Below are positions 16,166 to 25,006 of a stretch of DNA of 48,833 nt, one piece after another (position 1 is the stretch's first letter; each line of letters opens with the position of its first letter). A program made the translations under genes and the position numbers. The stretch spans positions 1 through 48,833 of the forward strand of contig CAIKWE010000017.1 of the NCBI GenBank assembly GCA_903831085.1, in the 5' to 3' direction. The notes beneath the pieces are model-generated. The model saw only the letters and a program-made list of their open reading frames with translations, searched no databases and had not been told where the DNA came from. Origin of the DNA: an uncultured Verrucomicrobiota bacterium (GTDB lineage: Bacteria > Verrucomicrobiota > Kiritimatiellia > Kiritimatiellales > Tichowtungiaceae).

Positions 16166-16755
16166 GTCTGATTCAAGACGCACTGAAACGGCAAGCCGAA
16201 GAAACCGCTGGCGCTCGTCTGCCTGGGCAGCCGATTCAACCGATCGAACCGCCACCGCCGCAGCAACAGAAGCCGCCGGAAAAGAAAAAAACCAAGGCGT
16301 TTCCGATTGTGCCGTTCATTCTGTTCCTGATGGTGTTTCTTTTAGCACTGCTCGGCCTGGGCTTCTATTTAATCAAACCGAATCTGAAAACCGTTCCAAA
16401 GGTTACTCACAAATCTGTACCGGCCGAACCCGTCGCACTTCCCGCCGCTCCCGAACCGGTCAAAGTTCTGGCGGCACCCGTTCAGGCGATCGAGGCGATT
16501 GTTGAGCCGGTCGCGCCACTCGTCACCGAGCAAGAGGTTGCTGCCGAGCCGGCGCCGATAATCAAAAAGACATGGCCCGAACTGAAACTGACCGGCATTG
16601 CTCAGGGCGGCGACAGACAGCGCGTTGCGATTCTCAACGGGAAAATGCTCTCCGCAGGGCGGAGACTCGGCGAAGTAGCTGTCATCCAGGTGCGGGACAG
16701 CAACGTCATCGTGGAATACCGGGGCGAACGCCGCACCCTGTACATTGGCGAATAG
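16162..16755 (+). CDS. GspB-like general secretion pathway protein
   Basis: 197 aa, bitopic. The cytoplasmic N-terminus SLIQDALKRQAEE is typical of GspB/MshK-like partners of ExeA. A Pro/Gln-rich segment follows, one membrane helix (about 50-72), an Ala/Pro/Glu-rich periplasmic linker, and a C-terminal small beta domain (LKLTGIAQGG, RVAILNGKML, VIVEYRGERRTLYI) like the GspB/PilP-type domain. Ribosome site GGGAGATCC; overlaps the ATPase gene by ATGA. Confidence 0.82.
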   Translation: MSLIQDALKRQAEETAGARLPGQPIQPIEPPPPQQQKPPEKKKTKAFPIVPFILFLMVFLLALLGLGFYLIKPNLKTVPKVTHKSVPAEPVALPAAPEPVKVLAAPVQAIEAIVEPVAPLVTEQEVAAEPAPIIKKTWPELKLTGIAQGGDRQRVAILNGKMLSAGRRLGEVAVIQVRDSNVIVEYRGERRTLYIGE

Positions 16756-16757
16756 TC

Positions 16758-16772
16758 TTACAATGTTTGGAA
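16758..16772. repeat. Iterated palindrome, one mismatch, intergenic
   Basis: TTACAATGTTTGGAA in the 18-bp gap between the convergent gspB-like and ACT-like genes. Confidence 0.5.
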
Positions 16773-16773
16773 A

Positions 16774-17034
16774 CTACGCGTGATCAAAAACCATTGACTG
16801 CACTTCAACGCCGTCAATGGCGGTGAGTTTCTTCTTGAGCGAGGCGACCTTGGCGGCATCGTCCACCAGTTCGAGAATGATCAACCCGCTGGGCGAGCAG
16901 ACGCTTTTATCAGCCTCGTGCAGACCCAGACGCGTACGGATCTGGCAACCGAACTCGGTAAACACTTTTTGGACTTCGCCAGCGTGCTTCACCCGTTCTG
17001 TAATATGAACTCCGACCACAATATGCTTATCCAT
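16774..17034 (-). CDS. Small ACT-like/TM1266-like protein
   Basis: 86 aa, one beta-alpha-beta-beta-alpha-beta domain with no DNA-binding or catalytic segment. Its pattern (VVGVHITERVKHAGEVQKVF... RTRLGLHEAD... LIILELVDD... LKKKLTAIDGVEVQSMVF) parallels the TM1266-family protein at 35409, so it may be a paralogue of the putative iron-only-hydrogenase regulator. Monocistronic, convergent with the gspB-like gene. Ligand and partner are unknown. Confidence 0.6.
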   Translation of the reverse strand: MDKHIVVGVHITERVKHAGEVQKVFTEFGCQIRTRLGLHEADKSVCSPSGLIILELVDDAAKVASLKKKLTAIDGVEVQSMVFDHA

Positions 17035-17097
17035 GAATTACTTCCTTCCTGCCGGGATGCTTTCTACACCTTCCACAAGCTGGGTTCGAACTTTCGG

Positions 17098-20000
17098 TTA
17101 GAAGAGAGAAAACGGTGCGCCCATATTTATTGATCTGGGGGGAGGCACAAGAGCCTGAAATTCAACCGACTGTTTGAACGCGCCGAACCGGTTGTCGTTC
17201 CGCAACATGGTGCGCGCGCTTTCACCGCCTGTCGAAACGGCCTTCTGCAACGAAGCGATAGTCTCGGCGGGCTTGTTCAGCATTAATTGCATCAGTCCAA
17301 GATCAATCCATGCCTTAAAATTATTGGGGTCGCGTCTCACAAAATGCTTCAAAGCTTCTATCGCCAAATCAGGGCGCCGGGCACCGCTGCATATCTGTGC
17401 AATCTGCGGATAAGCTTCCGTTGGAACGTTTGTATTATTAAGCACAGATGCGGCGAGTGTTGCGAATTGTTCCGGCATATTCATGCGTTGATAAATCGAC
17501 AACAGCTCCACCACAGTGTTCAGGTCGGCGCCCTTTTGAACCATCTGTTCCAGCTCGGTCCGCCGGATGTCGGCGTTTGCAGCCTCCTTGATTCCGTTCA
17601 GAAACGGAACAACGCTGTTATTATACGGATCAACAAGCAGGTAGTCTTCCATAAGCTTACGGGCTTCGTCGAAGCGGTGCTGCTGCATATACAAATCCGC
17701 CAGCCGAAAACAGCCTTCCGGGCTTTCCGGGCATAAATCCAGCGACTGGCGAAATGCGTATTCCGCTTCGGCGGCCATACCGCGTGACAAATACAGTCCG
17801 GCAAGAGCCGACCTCATTTTAGAAAACGACTTCTTGGCGTCGTTGTTCCGGCGATAATCTTCGCGGGCAAGAAATTCCCTGCTCAACGTGTCCCAATAGG
17901 CTTTGTCCTTGGCGACGATCCCCTTCCACAGCTCAGGATTCTCCTGCGGCGACGGAAGCGGATTTTTTTCCAGTTTCATGATGACACCGAAGGGCCTCAG
18001 GTAGGGGTACATCCAGGGGATAACATAACTTTCTTCGATGTAGAACGCGTGCTTGTCCTTGTTTTTTTCGAATATCCACTGTGCAAGGAGGCCGTTGATC
18101 GTCATCACGCCCCCCACCCCCTGCACGGTGACCTTGCCGTTTTCAATTTTCAAATCGGCACCGGCATCGACACGCCCCGACTGGACGTCTGAGACATATT
18201 TCTGGAAAGAACGGTTGCTGTCTTCCAGGCTCGGAATATGGATCGGATCAACAGGATAGGTATGATCACGCCCAAGCATCCGCTGGAAGGGCGAATTGTT
18301 CGTGGGCCGCGAAAAATCATAGTGATCACGGATGTAGTTCATGTATGTGTTATCGGCCAGCGCATTCTGAGTGATGATATACACATCCGAACGGTCGAAG
18401 CTCTTGTCGTGGAACCGGTCTTTCGGCTTCACGCGGCTTTCGCAGAAGATCATGTAGGTTGGCACGAAACGTCCGGGGTCGGTTCCTCCGTACAGCACCG
18501 CGTTGGTTTCCATCGGCTCGTACCCGCCGCCGGGGCAAAACATGCGGTAGCCGAACTGGTAGCCGAAATCGTAGGTGCCGAGCGCGCACAGGTTCCAGTT
18601 GCGTGCATAGGGGATTGCCGGAAGGGCCAGCAGAGCAAGGCATCCGATACGCACCAGTAAGGGTGGCAGTTTCTTCCACCGCACGAGAAACAGTCCGATC
18701 GTAATCGCCAAACCATAGCCGATCAGCATCGCGAAGAAACCGTGCGCTGGCGCAAAGAATTTGATCGTGATCTCTTGTTCCTGTCTGTCCAGTTTTGGAT
18801 TAATGATGGTCAGCAAGCCAAAGCTGGTAACGAAAAACGCGGCCCATACGAAAATCAGCCAGGATCGGCCGCGCGGCTTGAACTGTTTCCAGTACCGGAT
18901 AATGACCCATGCGGATACCAGTCCGAATAGGCAAAGGACGAGGGAATATTGTCCAATCAGTGCCTTGACGAACACTTCAATTTTCAGAAGAAACTCGCGA
19001 CTGAACAACGAGGCGGTGTGAATTTTCTCGTACTGCCCACGGGTAATATGGTGAAGGAACCCCTCCTTTGTTGCGGTATAGCCCCAGTTCATCGGCGGAT
19101 TCGTTGCGGCAGAAATGGGCATATAGAGATAGAAGGCGCATCCGGAAAGAAACAGCGCCGTGTACAGCGAGACCAGCCGCGGTTTAAGCCATCCGCTGAA
19201 TTTCCCCACAACCAGCAGCAGTATTCCGATTCCGCAAGCTATCAACGCTTTCAGCCCATCGGGCTGATTGGACATACTGTCGTTCGCGCCAGTCTTTAGC
19301 CAGGCAAACACCATGAAGGAGGCTGCCAGACAGAACATCGAAGCGGCAGTCAATTCCCAGAATGTGGACAGACAGTCCATAAGAACCCGGAACGGAACCG
19401 GACGGTTTTTCTGTTTCAACGTGCGGCGCAAAAAGAAGTAGCGGTCCAGTCCTTCCGCCAGTGTGCCGATCACCAGCGCGCCGGCCATCACGGCCACGGT
19501 CTGGTGATTGGTCATACTCAGCCCGAAAATCAACAGTGTGGCGTATAGGAATCCGCGCCGTTTAGGCTGGATCATCCACGCAAAAAAAGTACAGGCGATC
19601 AAAACAAACGAGAACACATTGAGTACACGCATCTCAGAGACACAAGCCCAGAGCCAGACACCCCGGTTGAACCCGAACAGCAACGACACACTGACGCCAA
19701 CGCACAAAGCGACCCAGTGCAGCAGCTTTTCATCGACGGCCTCTGTCCATGGCAGAGAGTGCAACAGGATGCGGATGCTGCGCGTCATCATCAGCGTCAT
19801 CACTCCGACCACCAGTCCGCCTGTGACGCACGACATGGTTCCAATGCGCCACGCTGGATTGCCAAACGGCACGATCACGTGGCTCCAAATGTAACCCATA
19901 CAAGCCCACAGCGGATATCCCGGTGGATGCGGCACGCCGAGATTAAAGGCCCCCGTGACCAGCTCGCCCGAGTCCTGCAGCGTCACTTCCGGTGCCAAAT

Positions 20001-20184
20001 GATGGAGAAATGTCAACGTGGTCAGAACAAACGTCGCAACGGCGGCTACCCAGTCTTCCGGCCTGAAAAAATGGGTCAGATCGGGAGTGTCCTCGACATC
20101 CAGCGACATCATCTTTTCGTTTTTAACCGAAGGCAGAGGCTTCGCCTCATCGACCGGTTTTTTCTTCTGTTTTTTTTGCGCCAT
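17098..20184 (-). CDS. DUF2723 membrane protein with TPR C-terminus
   Basis: About 1028 aa. The first half is polytopic and carries the DUF2723 signature LQDSGELVTGAFNLGVPHPPGYPLW, shared with PMT/ArnT-like GT-C glycosyltransferases; the acidic Asp/Glu in DSGE is the likely catalytic site of this fold. The C-terminal third contains tetratricopeptide-like repeats (AGLYLSRGMAAEAEYAFRQS, FRLADLYMQQHRFDEARKLM, LGLMQLMLNKPAETIASLQK). Start at ATG 20184 (MAQKKQKKK) with TAGGA 7 nt upstream. A possible role is surface glycan or protein O-glycosylation; this is inference. Confidence 0.82.
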   Translation of the reverse strand: MAQKKQKKKPVDEAKPLPSVKNEKMMSLDVEDTPDLTHFFRPEDWVAAVATFVLTTLTFLHHLAPEVTLQDSGELVTGAFNLGVPHPPGYPLWACMGYIWSHVIVPFGNPAWRIGTMSCVTGGLVVGVMTLMMTRSIRILLHSLPWTEAVDEKLLHWVALCVGVSVSLLFGFNRGVWLWACVSEMRVLNVFSFVLIACTFFAWMIQPKRRGFLYATLLIFGLSMTNHQTVAVMAGALVIGTLAEGLDRYFFLRRTLKQKNRPVPFRVLMDCLSTFWELTAASMFCLAASFMVFAWLKTGANDSMSNQPDGLKALIACGIGILLLVVGKFSGWLKPRLVSLYTALFLSGCAFYLYMPISAATNPPMNWGYTATKEGFLHHITRGQYEKIHTASLFSREFLLKIEVFVKALIGQYSLVLCLFGLVSAWVIIRYWKQFKPRGRSWLIFVWAAFFVTSFGLLTIINPKLDRQEQEITIKFFAPAHGFFAMLIGYGLAITIGLFLVRWKKLPPLLVRIGCLALLALPAIPYARNWNLCALGTYDFGYQFGYRMFCPGGGYEPMETNAVLYGGTDPGRFVPTYMIFCESRVKPKDRFHDKSFDRSDVYIITQNALADNTYMNYIRDHYDFSRPTNNSPFQRMLGRDHTYPVDPIHIPSLEDSNRSFQKYVSDVQSGRVDAGADLKIENGKVTVQGVGGVMTINGLLAQWIFEKNKDKHAFYIEESYVIPWMYPYLRPFGVIMKLEKNPLPSPQENPELWKGIVAKDKAYWDTLSREFLAREDYRRNNDAKKSFSKMRSALAGLYLSRGMAAEAEYAFRQSLDLCPESPEGCFRLADLYMQQHRFDEARKLMEDYLLVDPYNNSVVPFLNGIKEAANADIRRTELEQMVQKGADLNTVVELLSIYQRMNMPEQFATLAASVLNNTNVPTEAYPQIAQICSGARRPDLAIEALKHFVRRDPNNFKAWIDLGLMQLMLNKPAETIASLQKAVSTGGESARTMLRNDNRFGAFKQSVEFQALVPPPRSINMGAPFSLF

Positions 20185-20357
20185 AAATAATCCTATGCGT
20201 TGAGCAGTTGGTAAAAGAGCTGGGCATTGTAGCAGTAGCCACAGGGAACTCATCAATAAACTTGTGCAAACTGTGCATCCATCTGACTTCGGGATAGGAA
20301 CAACAGCGATTCTTGCGTGGTTTTAAACACCATATTCACCGATTAGCCAGAAAAGGA

Positions 20358-22478
20358 CTATTTGGAATTCAGATTCAGTGTCACCGTGCTGCCAGCCATG
20401 CCTCCCTGCGGAAGATCAATGGTGAGCTTCTTGTTTACGGCAGTTCCCTTCTGGGCGCCTGATACGGTCAGGTTGATTTGATTCAGTTTCTGAGCCGGAT
20501 CAGCAACGGACAGCGTCAGTTCATCATCTTTCGTATCCAGCATCAGAATACAGGGAACATCGGTAACGATCTCCCATTCACCAAACTTAAGTTTTCCTTC
20601 CTTCCAAAAAACAGCCGAAATGGCGCCATCAGCCAAGTCAACGATTGCCTGAAGCGATGGCCCGTTGGTAACGGTCATCCACCCCGGCGACTGAAGACGG
20701 GAGGAAACTCCTTCATCAGTCGGGGCTGGAAACACTGCGTACTCGTAGGTGCCAGTCATGCCTGCCTGGTGCGCGAGGTGCATACGCACCACGGTGCCGC
20801 TGCCGACATCTTTTGTACCGGTGGTTTTTAGATCGGTCCATTGTCTGCTGACCTGTTCGACCGACAGGTGCATATCCTGTCCCGGCGCAAACAGGTAGCC
20901 GATCCCGTCGTGCCATACGGCCTTCACCGCGCCCTGCACCGCGTTGCTGACGGACATTCGATCCGGATTCCATACCGAAAGTTCGCCGCGCATAAACATC
21001 TGGTTAACACCTGTAAATGTTGCCCCGCCCCCGCCGTCGCGAATGTCGGCACCCAAGGCAATCATACCCCAGGGACGAAAGAACCAGGCCTTTTTCGCGG
21101 TCACCGGTTCTCGTTTAAAATCCATCGCGATGGCGGCCGTGTATCCTTTGGACACACCGCCGACAAACGTGTTGCTGCCGTTCCAGTAATCTTCTTTTGA
21201 TTTCGGTTTTACCGGATCCGGAATATCGCGGCCGGTGACACCCGGCAGTCGCCGCCAATCCAGCAGAACCTGCAAGTTCTCCTGCTCATCGCCCCGCACA
21301 CGGAACCAGGTCACCCCGTCGCAAAGATGCAGGCCAAGTTTGTTCTCATCGTTCACCGTGGTTTCCACACGCTTAACCCGCGCGCTCGACATCTTGAGCG
21401 AGGCGAACCATTCCGGAGTGCGCTGAATAAGGTACTCGCTTCGCCAGAAAAAGCGGGCACCCTGCGGACCGGCGGCTGTATTTTTTGTGATGAACCGCTG
21501 ATACACGGCGGCGAACTCGTTACTGTGCGCAGGATCGACAACGGAAAAATCACGTGCGTGGTTGGCGAGTCCGCGCGCCTTGTCAAAGGCGCGGCCCGGG
21601 CCGTCCATCTGCCGGCCGCAGGCCGAGATGTCATACCATTGACCCCACAACGGCCACTGCGCGTGTTCGAGGAGATAGCCGCGGAGGAGCGCAACCTTCT
21701 CGTCGGAATAGGCCCATCTTGTGCCTTGCAGACCGCGCACCTGCTTGAGCTGAGTTCCAAGCCAGTTGTTGCCGTAATTCCCAGTCTGCAGCATCGGCCC
21801 GTGCTGGTGGAATGACCAGTCGGGTTGCAGACCTTCCGCGGTCGTGACGCAAACCTCTTCGCTGAGCGCATTGACGGCCAGTTTCACAAGCTCGTCATCC
21901 CTGGTCATAATTCCAAGCATGAGGTTATTGTTGGCGATCCATGTCCGGTTGGCGCCGGTCCGCTCCTCCTGAGTCTTGCCTGCCTCGCGCATCGAAGCGT
22001 ACGCGGTATTACGAAGTTCTTCAGGAAGTTCGTTGGCGCACAAAACAAGGGTCGGCCCCAGAATGCCGGGAATGCCGATGGTCTGATGCCACCAGTTATC
22101 ACTTTCCGGTTTAACCGTGAACCAGTACTTCAAACCCTTCGTCAGCGCCTCAGCCATTGTCTTCCCGCGCCCGCTTGTCCACCCGGCGCGTGCGCCTTCC
22201 TGCGCAAAAAGATTCATCCGATCCATATGCTTGCTGGGATCGAAGCCGGTCCGGGTGCGGTCGGCATAGTTTATATCCTTCCAGGAGCCGTCCTCCTGCA
22301 TTCCTTTAAGAAAGGAATCGGCTGCTGTGTCGCCCGACGGCCCAGCGAGCACATCTGCCCGCATATTCGCCAGCACCCGCTCGACATCGGTAACAGCGGC
22401 GCACAGCGTCCCAGTAGTGATAAACAGTACGAGGGTCAGAATGACGGAAAACAGAACCCGGGAAGTTTTTTTAATCAT
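20358..22478 (-). CDS. Secreted polysaccharide lyase, family 8 type
   Basis: 706 aa. Signal peptide at residues 1-28 (VLFSVILTLVLFITTGTLCAA). The alpha/alpha-toroid domain contains DWSFHQHGPMLQTGNYG, which supplies the catalytic His and Tyr of PL8 enzymes (hyaluronate, chondroitin AC and xanthan lyases), and later GRQMDGPGR with the Arg. A beta-sandwich super-domain follows and a short C-terminal beta domain ends the protein. It should cleave uronic-acid-containing polysaccharides outside the cytoplasm by beta-elimination. The exact substrate cannot be assigned. No sulfatase, SusCD or transporter genes accompany it here. Confidence 0.85.
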   Translation of the reverse strand: MIKKTSRVLFSVILTLVLFITTGTLCAAVTDVERVLANMRADVLAGPSGDTAADSFLKGMQEDGSWKDINYADRTRTGFDPSKHMDRMNLFAQEGARAGWTSGRGKTMAEALTKGLKYWFTVKPESDNWWHQTIGIPGILGPTLVLCANELPEELRNTAYASMREAGKTQEERTGANRTWIANNNLMLGIMTRDDELVKLAVNALSEEVCVTTAEGLQPDWSFHQHGPMLQTGNYGNNWLGTQLKQVRGLQGTRWAYSDEKVALLRGYLLEHAQWPLWGQWYDISACGRQMDGPGRAFDKARGLANHARDFSVVDPAHSNEFAAVYQRFITKNTAAGPQGARFFWRSEYLIQRTPEWFASLKMSSARVKRVETTVNDENKLGLHLCDGVTWFRVRGDEQENLQVLLDWRRLPGVTGRDIPDPVKPKSKEDYWNGSNTFVGGVSKGYTAAIAMDFKREPVTAKKAWFFRPWGMIALGADIRDGGGGATFTGVNQMFMRGELSVWNPDRMSVSNAVQGAVKAVWHDGIGYLFAPGQDMHLSVEQVSRQWTDLKTTGTKDVGSGTVVRMHLAHQAGMTGTYEYAVFPAPTDEGVSSRLQSPGWMTVTNGPSLQAIVDLADGAISAVFWKEGKLKFGEWEIVTDVPCILMLDTKDDELTLSVADPAQKLNQINLTVSGAQKGTAVNKKLTIDLPQGGMAGSTVTLNLNSK

Positions 22479-22511
22479 GAGTATATCCTCTTGCAGAGGG
22501 ATCGCTGCGTT

Positions 22512-22526
22512 TTCAAAACATTGGAA
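22512..22526. repeat. Iterated palindrome, one mismatch, intergenic
   Basis: TTCAAAACATTGGAA upstream of the PL8 gene; 32 bp from the copy at 22544. Confidence 0.5.
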
Positions 22527-22543
22527 GTGGTTCTACCTGATTC

Positions 22544-22558
22544 TTCCGATGTTTGGAA
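22544..22558. repeat. Iterated palindrome, one mismatch, intergenic
   Basis: TTCCGATGTTTGGAA, next to the terminator at 22562-22588. Confidence 0.55.
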
Positions 22559-22561
22559 AAC

Positions 22562-22588
22562 AAAAAGCCCCGCTCAGATGAGCGGGGC
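22562..22588 (-). terminator. Intrinsic terminator of the lipoprotein gene
   Basis: Stem GCCCCGCTC/GAGCGGGGC with a 4-nt loop, followed on the minus strand by a run of five T. Located 21 bp after the lipoprotein stop codon. Confidence 0.85.
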
Positions 22589-22608
22589 GGCTGAGAAACA
22601 ACAGCCTT

Positions 22609-23007
22609 TTATTTCACAGCGTTGCCCGAGACCTCGACGCTCTCGATGCTAAAAAGAAACGGTATCGGAATCATCGGCATACTGCTGACGTGCGAGGTTA
22701 AATCGAGCGTCTTTGTTCCGCCCTGCGCTTTGCTTTCGCGCGTGACTACATCGACCATATTGTCAACCTTCACTGTATCTTTGCCGATGCCGATTTTGCC
22801 CACAGAACCTGCTTCCGTTTGACCGGCAATCAGCGGAATCCAAAGAAGGTAATATCCGCTGTTCTTTGCATTGATATGAGCCACAGGAGAACCTGCCGCG
22901 TCAATTTTCTGCCCGTTGAGGTTCCTCGCAGTCTGAACGCTTGCGCATCCGGAAAGGAGCGCTATTGAAACACCCGCCGCCAGCATACTAATCATCCATT
23001 TTTTCAT
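22609..23007 (-). CDS. Small lipoprotein of unknown function
   Basis: 132 aa from ATG 23007, preceded by AGGAGGGAATACCGA. The N-terminus MKKWMISMLAAGVSIALLSGC is a type II signal peptide with lipobox LLSGC. The mature part is short, contains GYYLLWIPLIAGQ and a C-terminal hydrophobic stretch SSMPMIPIPFLFSIESVEVSG, and has no recognised domain. Monocistronic, ended by the terminator at 22562. Membrane location is well supported; the role is not known. Confidence 0.8.
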   Translation of the reverse strand: MKKWMISMLAAGVSIALLSGCASVQTARNLNGQKIDAAGSPVAHINAKNSGYYLLWIPLIAGQTEAGSVGKIGIGKDTVKVDNMVDVVTRESKAQGGTKTLDLTSHVSSMPMIPIPFLFSIESVEVSGNAVK

Positions 23008-23203
23008 TCGGTATTCCCTCCTGTTTTTGCAGCTTCCTCTAAGACCAGCTTCCGGCACCGCTGCACCTGAGCCAAAAGTTCCCCGCAAACTTTGCAGGAA
23101 ATATCCCCGCGGGGACACGGGCAGAGTAAACCACGACCAGCCTTAGTTCAATTTCCAAAGCCTGTAAAAAGCACAAATATTTTCACAGAGTCTGTACAAT
23201 GAA

Positions 23204-23226
23204 AACCCCGCTCGACGAGCGGGGTT
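23204..23226 (-). terminator. Intrinsic terminator of hydrogenase operon 1
   Basis: Perfect inverted repeat with 11-bp arms AACCCCGCTCG/CGAGCGGGGTT around one base, with a short T run on the minus strand, 8 bp after the hydA stop codon. Its stem core (CCCCGCTC) is shared with the terminator at 22562. Confidence 0.85.
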
Positions 23227-23233
23227 GCGCGGG

Positions 23234-25006
23234 CTAAAGCGCCGGTTTACTTTTGTACTTCGTGTGCAACAGGTGATGCGATTTTTCGCCGAGCGGCGCG
23301 CCGAGGAACTCTTTGTATAGCTGCTGGACAGCTTCGTTCTTGTGCGACTTGCGCAAAGCCTTACCTTCATCTTCAGCATAGATGGCGGCGATGCGCTTCA
23401 CGCGCACCGAGTCATCGGTCAGCCGAGGTTGACCACCGCCGCCGATGCAACCGCCGGGACAGGTCATGACTTCAACAAAGTGATAGCTCTTTTCGCCGAG
23501 TTTAATGCTTTCGAGCAGACGGCGGACGTTGGCCAGTCCGTGGACAACCGCCAGCTTCACTTCCACACCTTCAAGGAATGACCATGCTGGAACAGTGCCC
23601 GTGATGACAACGGAGGCTTCTTTAATACCTTCGAGTCCGGCGACCGGTTTGACGTGCAGATTTTCCATCGGCAGTGTGCGGCCGGTGACAATTTCATACG
23701 CCGTGCGCAGAGCCGCTTCCATGACGCCGCCGGTGTTGGCAAAAATATCCGCCGCACCGGAACCGAGTCCGAGCGGCGCATCCATTTTTCCGTCTTCAAG
23801 CGACATAAAGTCGATCCCGGCTTCTTTGATCATACGGCCCAGTTCACGCGTGGTGAGAACATAGTCCACATCGCGCACGCCGCTGTCATTCATCTCTTCA
23901 CGCTGGCATTCAAACTTTTTGGCCGTGCAGGGCATGATGGAAACGACAATCATATCCTCGGGTTTCACACCGATCTTCTGCGCGTAGTAGGTCTTGGCAA
24001 CTGCTCCGAACATCTGCTGCGGAGATTTGCAGGTGGAGAGGTTCGGCAGGAATTCGGGATAATAATATTCCGCGAAGTTGATCCAGCCGGGTGAACAGCT
24101 GGTGAACATCGGCAGCGGAACTTTTTCGCCGTCCACCAGTGCTTTTTTCAGGCGGGTCAAAAGCTCGGTGCCCTCTTCCATGATAGTGAGGTCGGCGGTG
24201 AAGTTGGTGTCGAACACACCGTTGAAACCAAGTGTGCGCAATGCGGAGGTCATTTTTCCAGTAACCCGTGTACCGGGCTCGCAACCAAAACATTCGCCAA
24301 GTGCGGCGCGAATAGCGGGCGCGGTCTGCACCACAACAGTTTTCGTCGGATCTTCAAGTGCTTTCCAAACCGCTTCCACATGACTCTTTTCGGAGATAGC
24401 GCCGACGGGACAAACGGCGGCGCACTGCCCACACTGCACACAGGCCACGCCGTCAAGATCGAGCGTGAAGGCCGGGCCGATAACCGTGTCGAATCCGCGT
24501 CCCTGTGGATGGAGCGCACCGACGCCCTGCACTTGCGAGCAGACGGTGACACAACGGCGGCATTTAATACACTTGGAGTTGTCGCGCACTAGGGCGGGCG
24601 TGCTGTCGTCGATACGGGCTTTGGCTTTTTCGCCTTCATAGGCGATTTCACGAATCCCCAGCTCAGAGGCCAGTTCCTGCAGTTCGCAGTCCTGATTACG
24701 GTCGCAAATCTGGCAGTTGCCGTCGTGCTCCGAAAGAAGCAGTTCGACCACCTGGCGGCGCGCGGCGCGGACACGGGGACTGTTGGTTTTAATGTCCATG
24801 CCGTTCGCTGCCGGCGTCGAGCAGGCGGCCATCAGCGTGCGTGCGCCAGCCACTTCAACCAGACAGACGCGGCAGGCACCGACCGGCTCGCGCTTTTCGA
24901 GAAAGCAAAGCGTCGGAATGCGGATTCCAACGCGCCGCGCGGCTTCCAGGATGGTTGCGCCGTCGGGGGATTCGATGGCTTTCCCATTGATCGTGAGTTT
25001 ATACAT
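23234..25006 (-). CDS. hydA: [FeFe]-hydrogenase catalytic subunit HydA (operon 1)
   Basis: 590 aa from ATG 25006 (GAGGAGAAC upstream). Order: plant-type 2Fe-2S domain (IPTLCFLEKREPVGACRVC), His-Cys 4Fe-4S region near 95-125, two 4Fe-4S motifs (CIKCRRC, CVQCGQC), then the H-cluster domain. H-cluster motifs are TSCSPGW (about residue 302), MPCTAKKFE (about 358) and EVMTCPGGCIGGGGQP (about 517). The first motif has Ser where many hydrogenases have the proton-relay Cys of TSCCP. The domain set matches trimeric electron-bifurcating HydABC enzymes. Cytoplasmic. Overlaps the upstream hydB-like fusion gene by 8 bp. Confidence 0.94.
   Translation of the reverse strand: MYKLTINGKAIESPDGATILEAARRVGIRIPTLCFLEKREPVGACRVCLVEVAGARTLMAACSTPAANGMDIKTNSPRVRAARRQVVELLLSEHDGNCQICDRNQDCELQELASELGIREIAYEGEKAKARIDDSTPALVRDNSKCIKCRRCVTVCSQVQGVGALHPQGRGFDTVIGPAFTLDLDGVACVQCGQCAAVCPVGAISEKSHVEAVWKALEDPTKTVVVQTAPAIRAALGECFGCEPGTRVTGKMTSALRTLGFNGVFDTNFTADLTIMEEGTELLTRLKKALVDGEKVPLPMFTSCSPGWINFAEYYYPEFLPNLSTCKSPQQMFGAVAKTYYAQKIGVKPEDMIVVSIMPCTAKKFECQREEMNDSGVRDVDYVLTTRELGRMIKEAGIDFMSLEDGKMDAPLGLGSGAADIFANTGGVMEAALRTAYEIVTGRTLPMENLHVKPVAGLEGIKEASVVITGTVPAWSFLEGVEVKLAVVHGLANVRRLLESIKLGEKSYHFVEVMTCPGGCIGGGGQPRLTDDSVRVKRIAAIYAEDEGKALRKSHKNEAVQQLYKEFLGAPLGEKSHHLLHTKYKSKPAL

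Noticed and set aside
18223-18236. TTCCAGGCTCGGAA in the DUF2723 gene
   Set aside because: The gap between the half-sites is 4 nt, which breaks the fixed spacing of the family.
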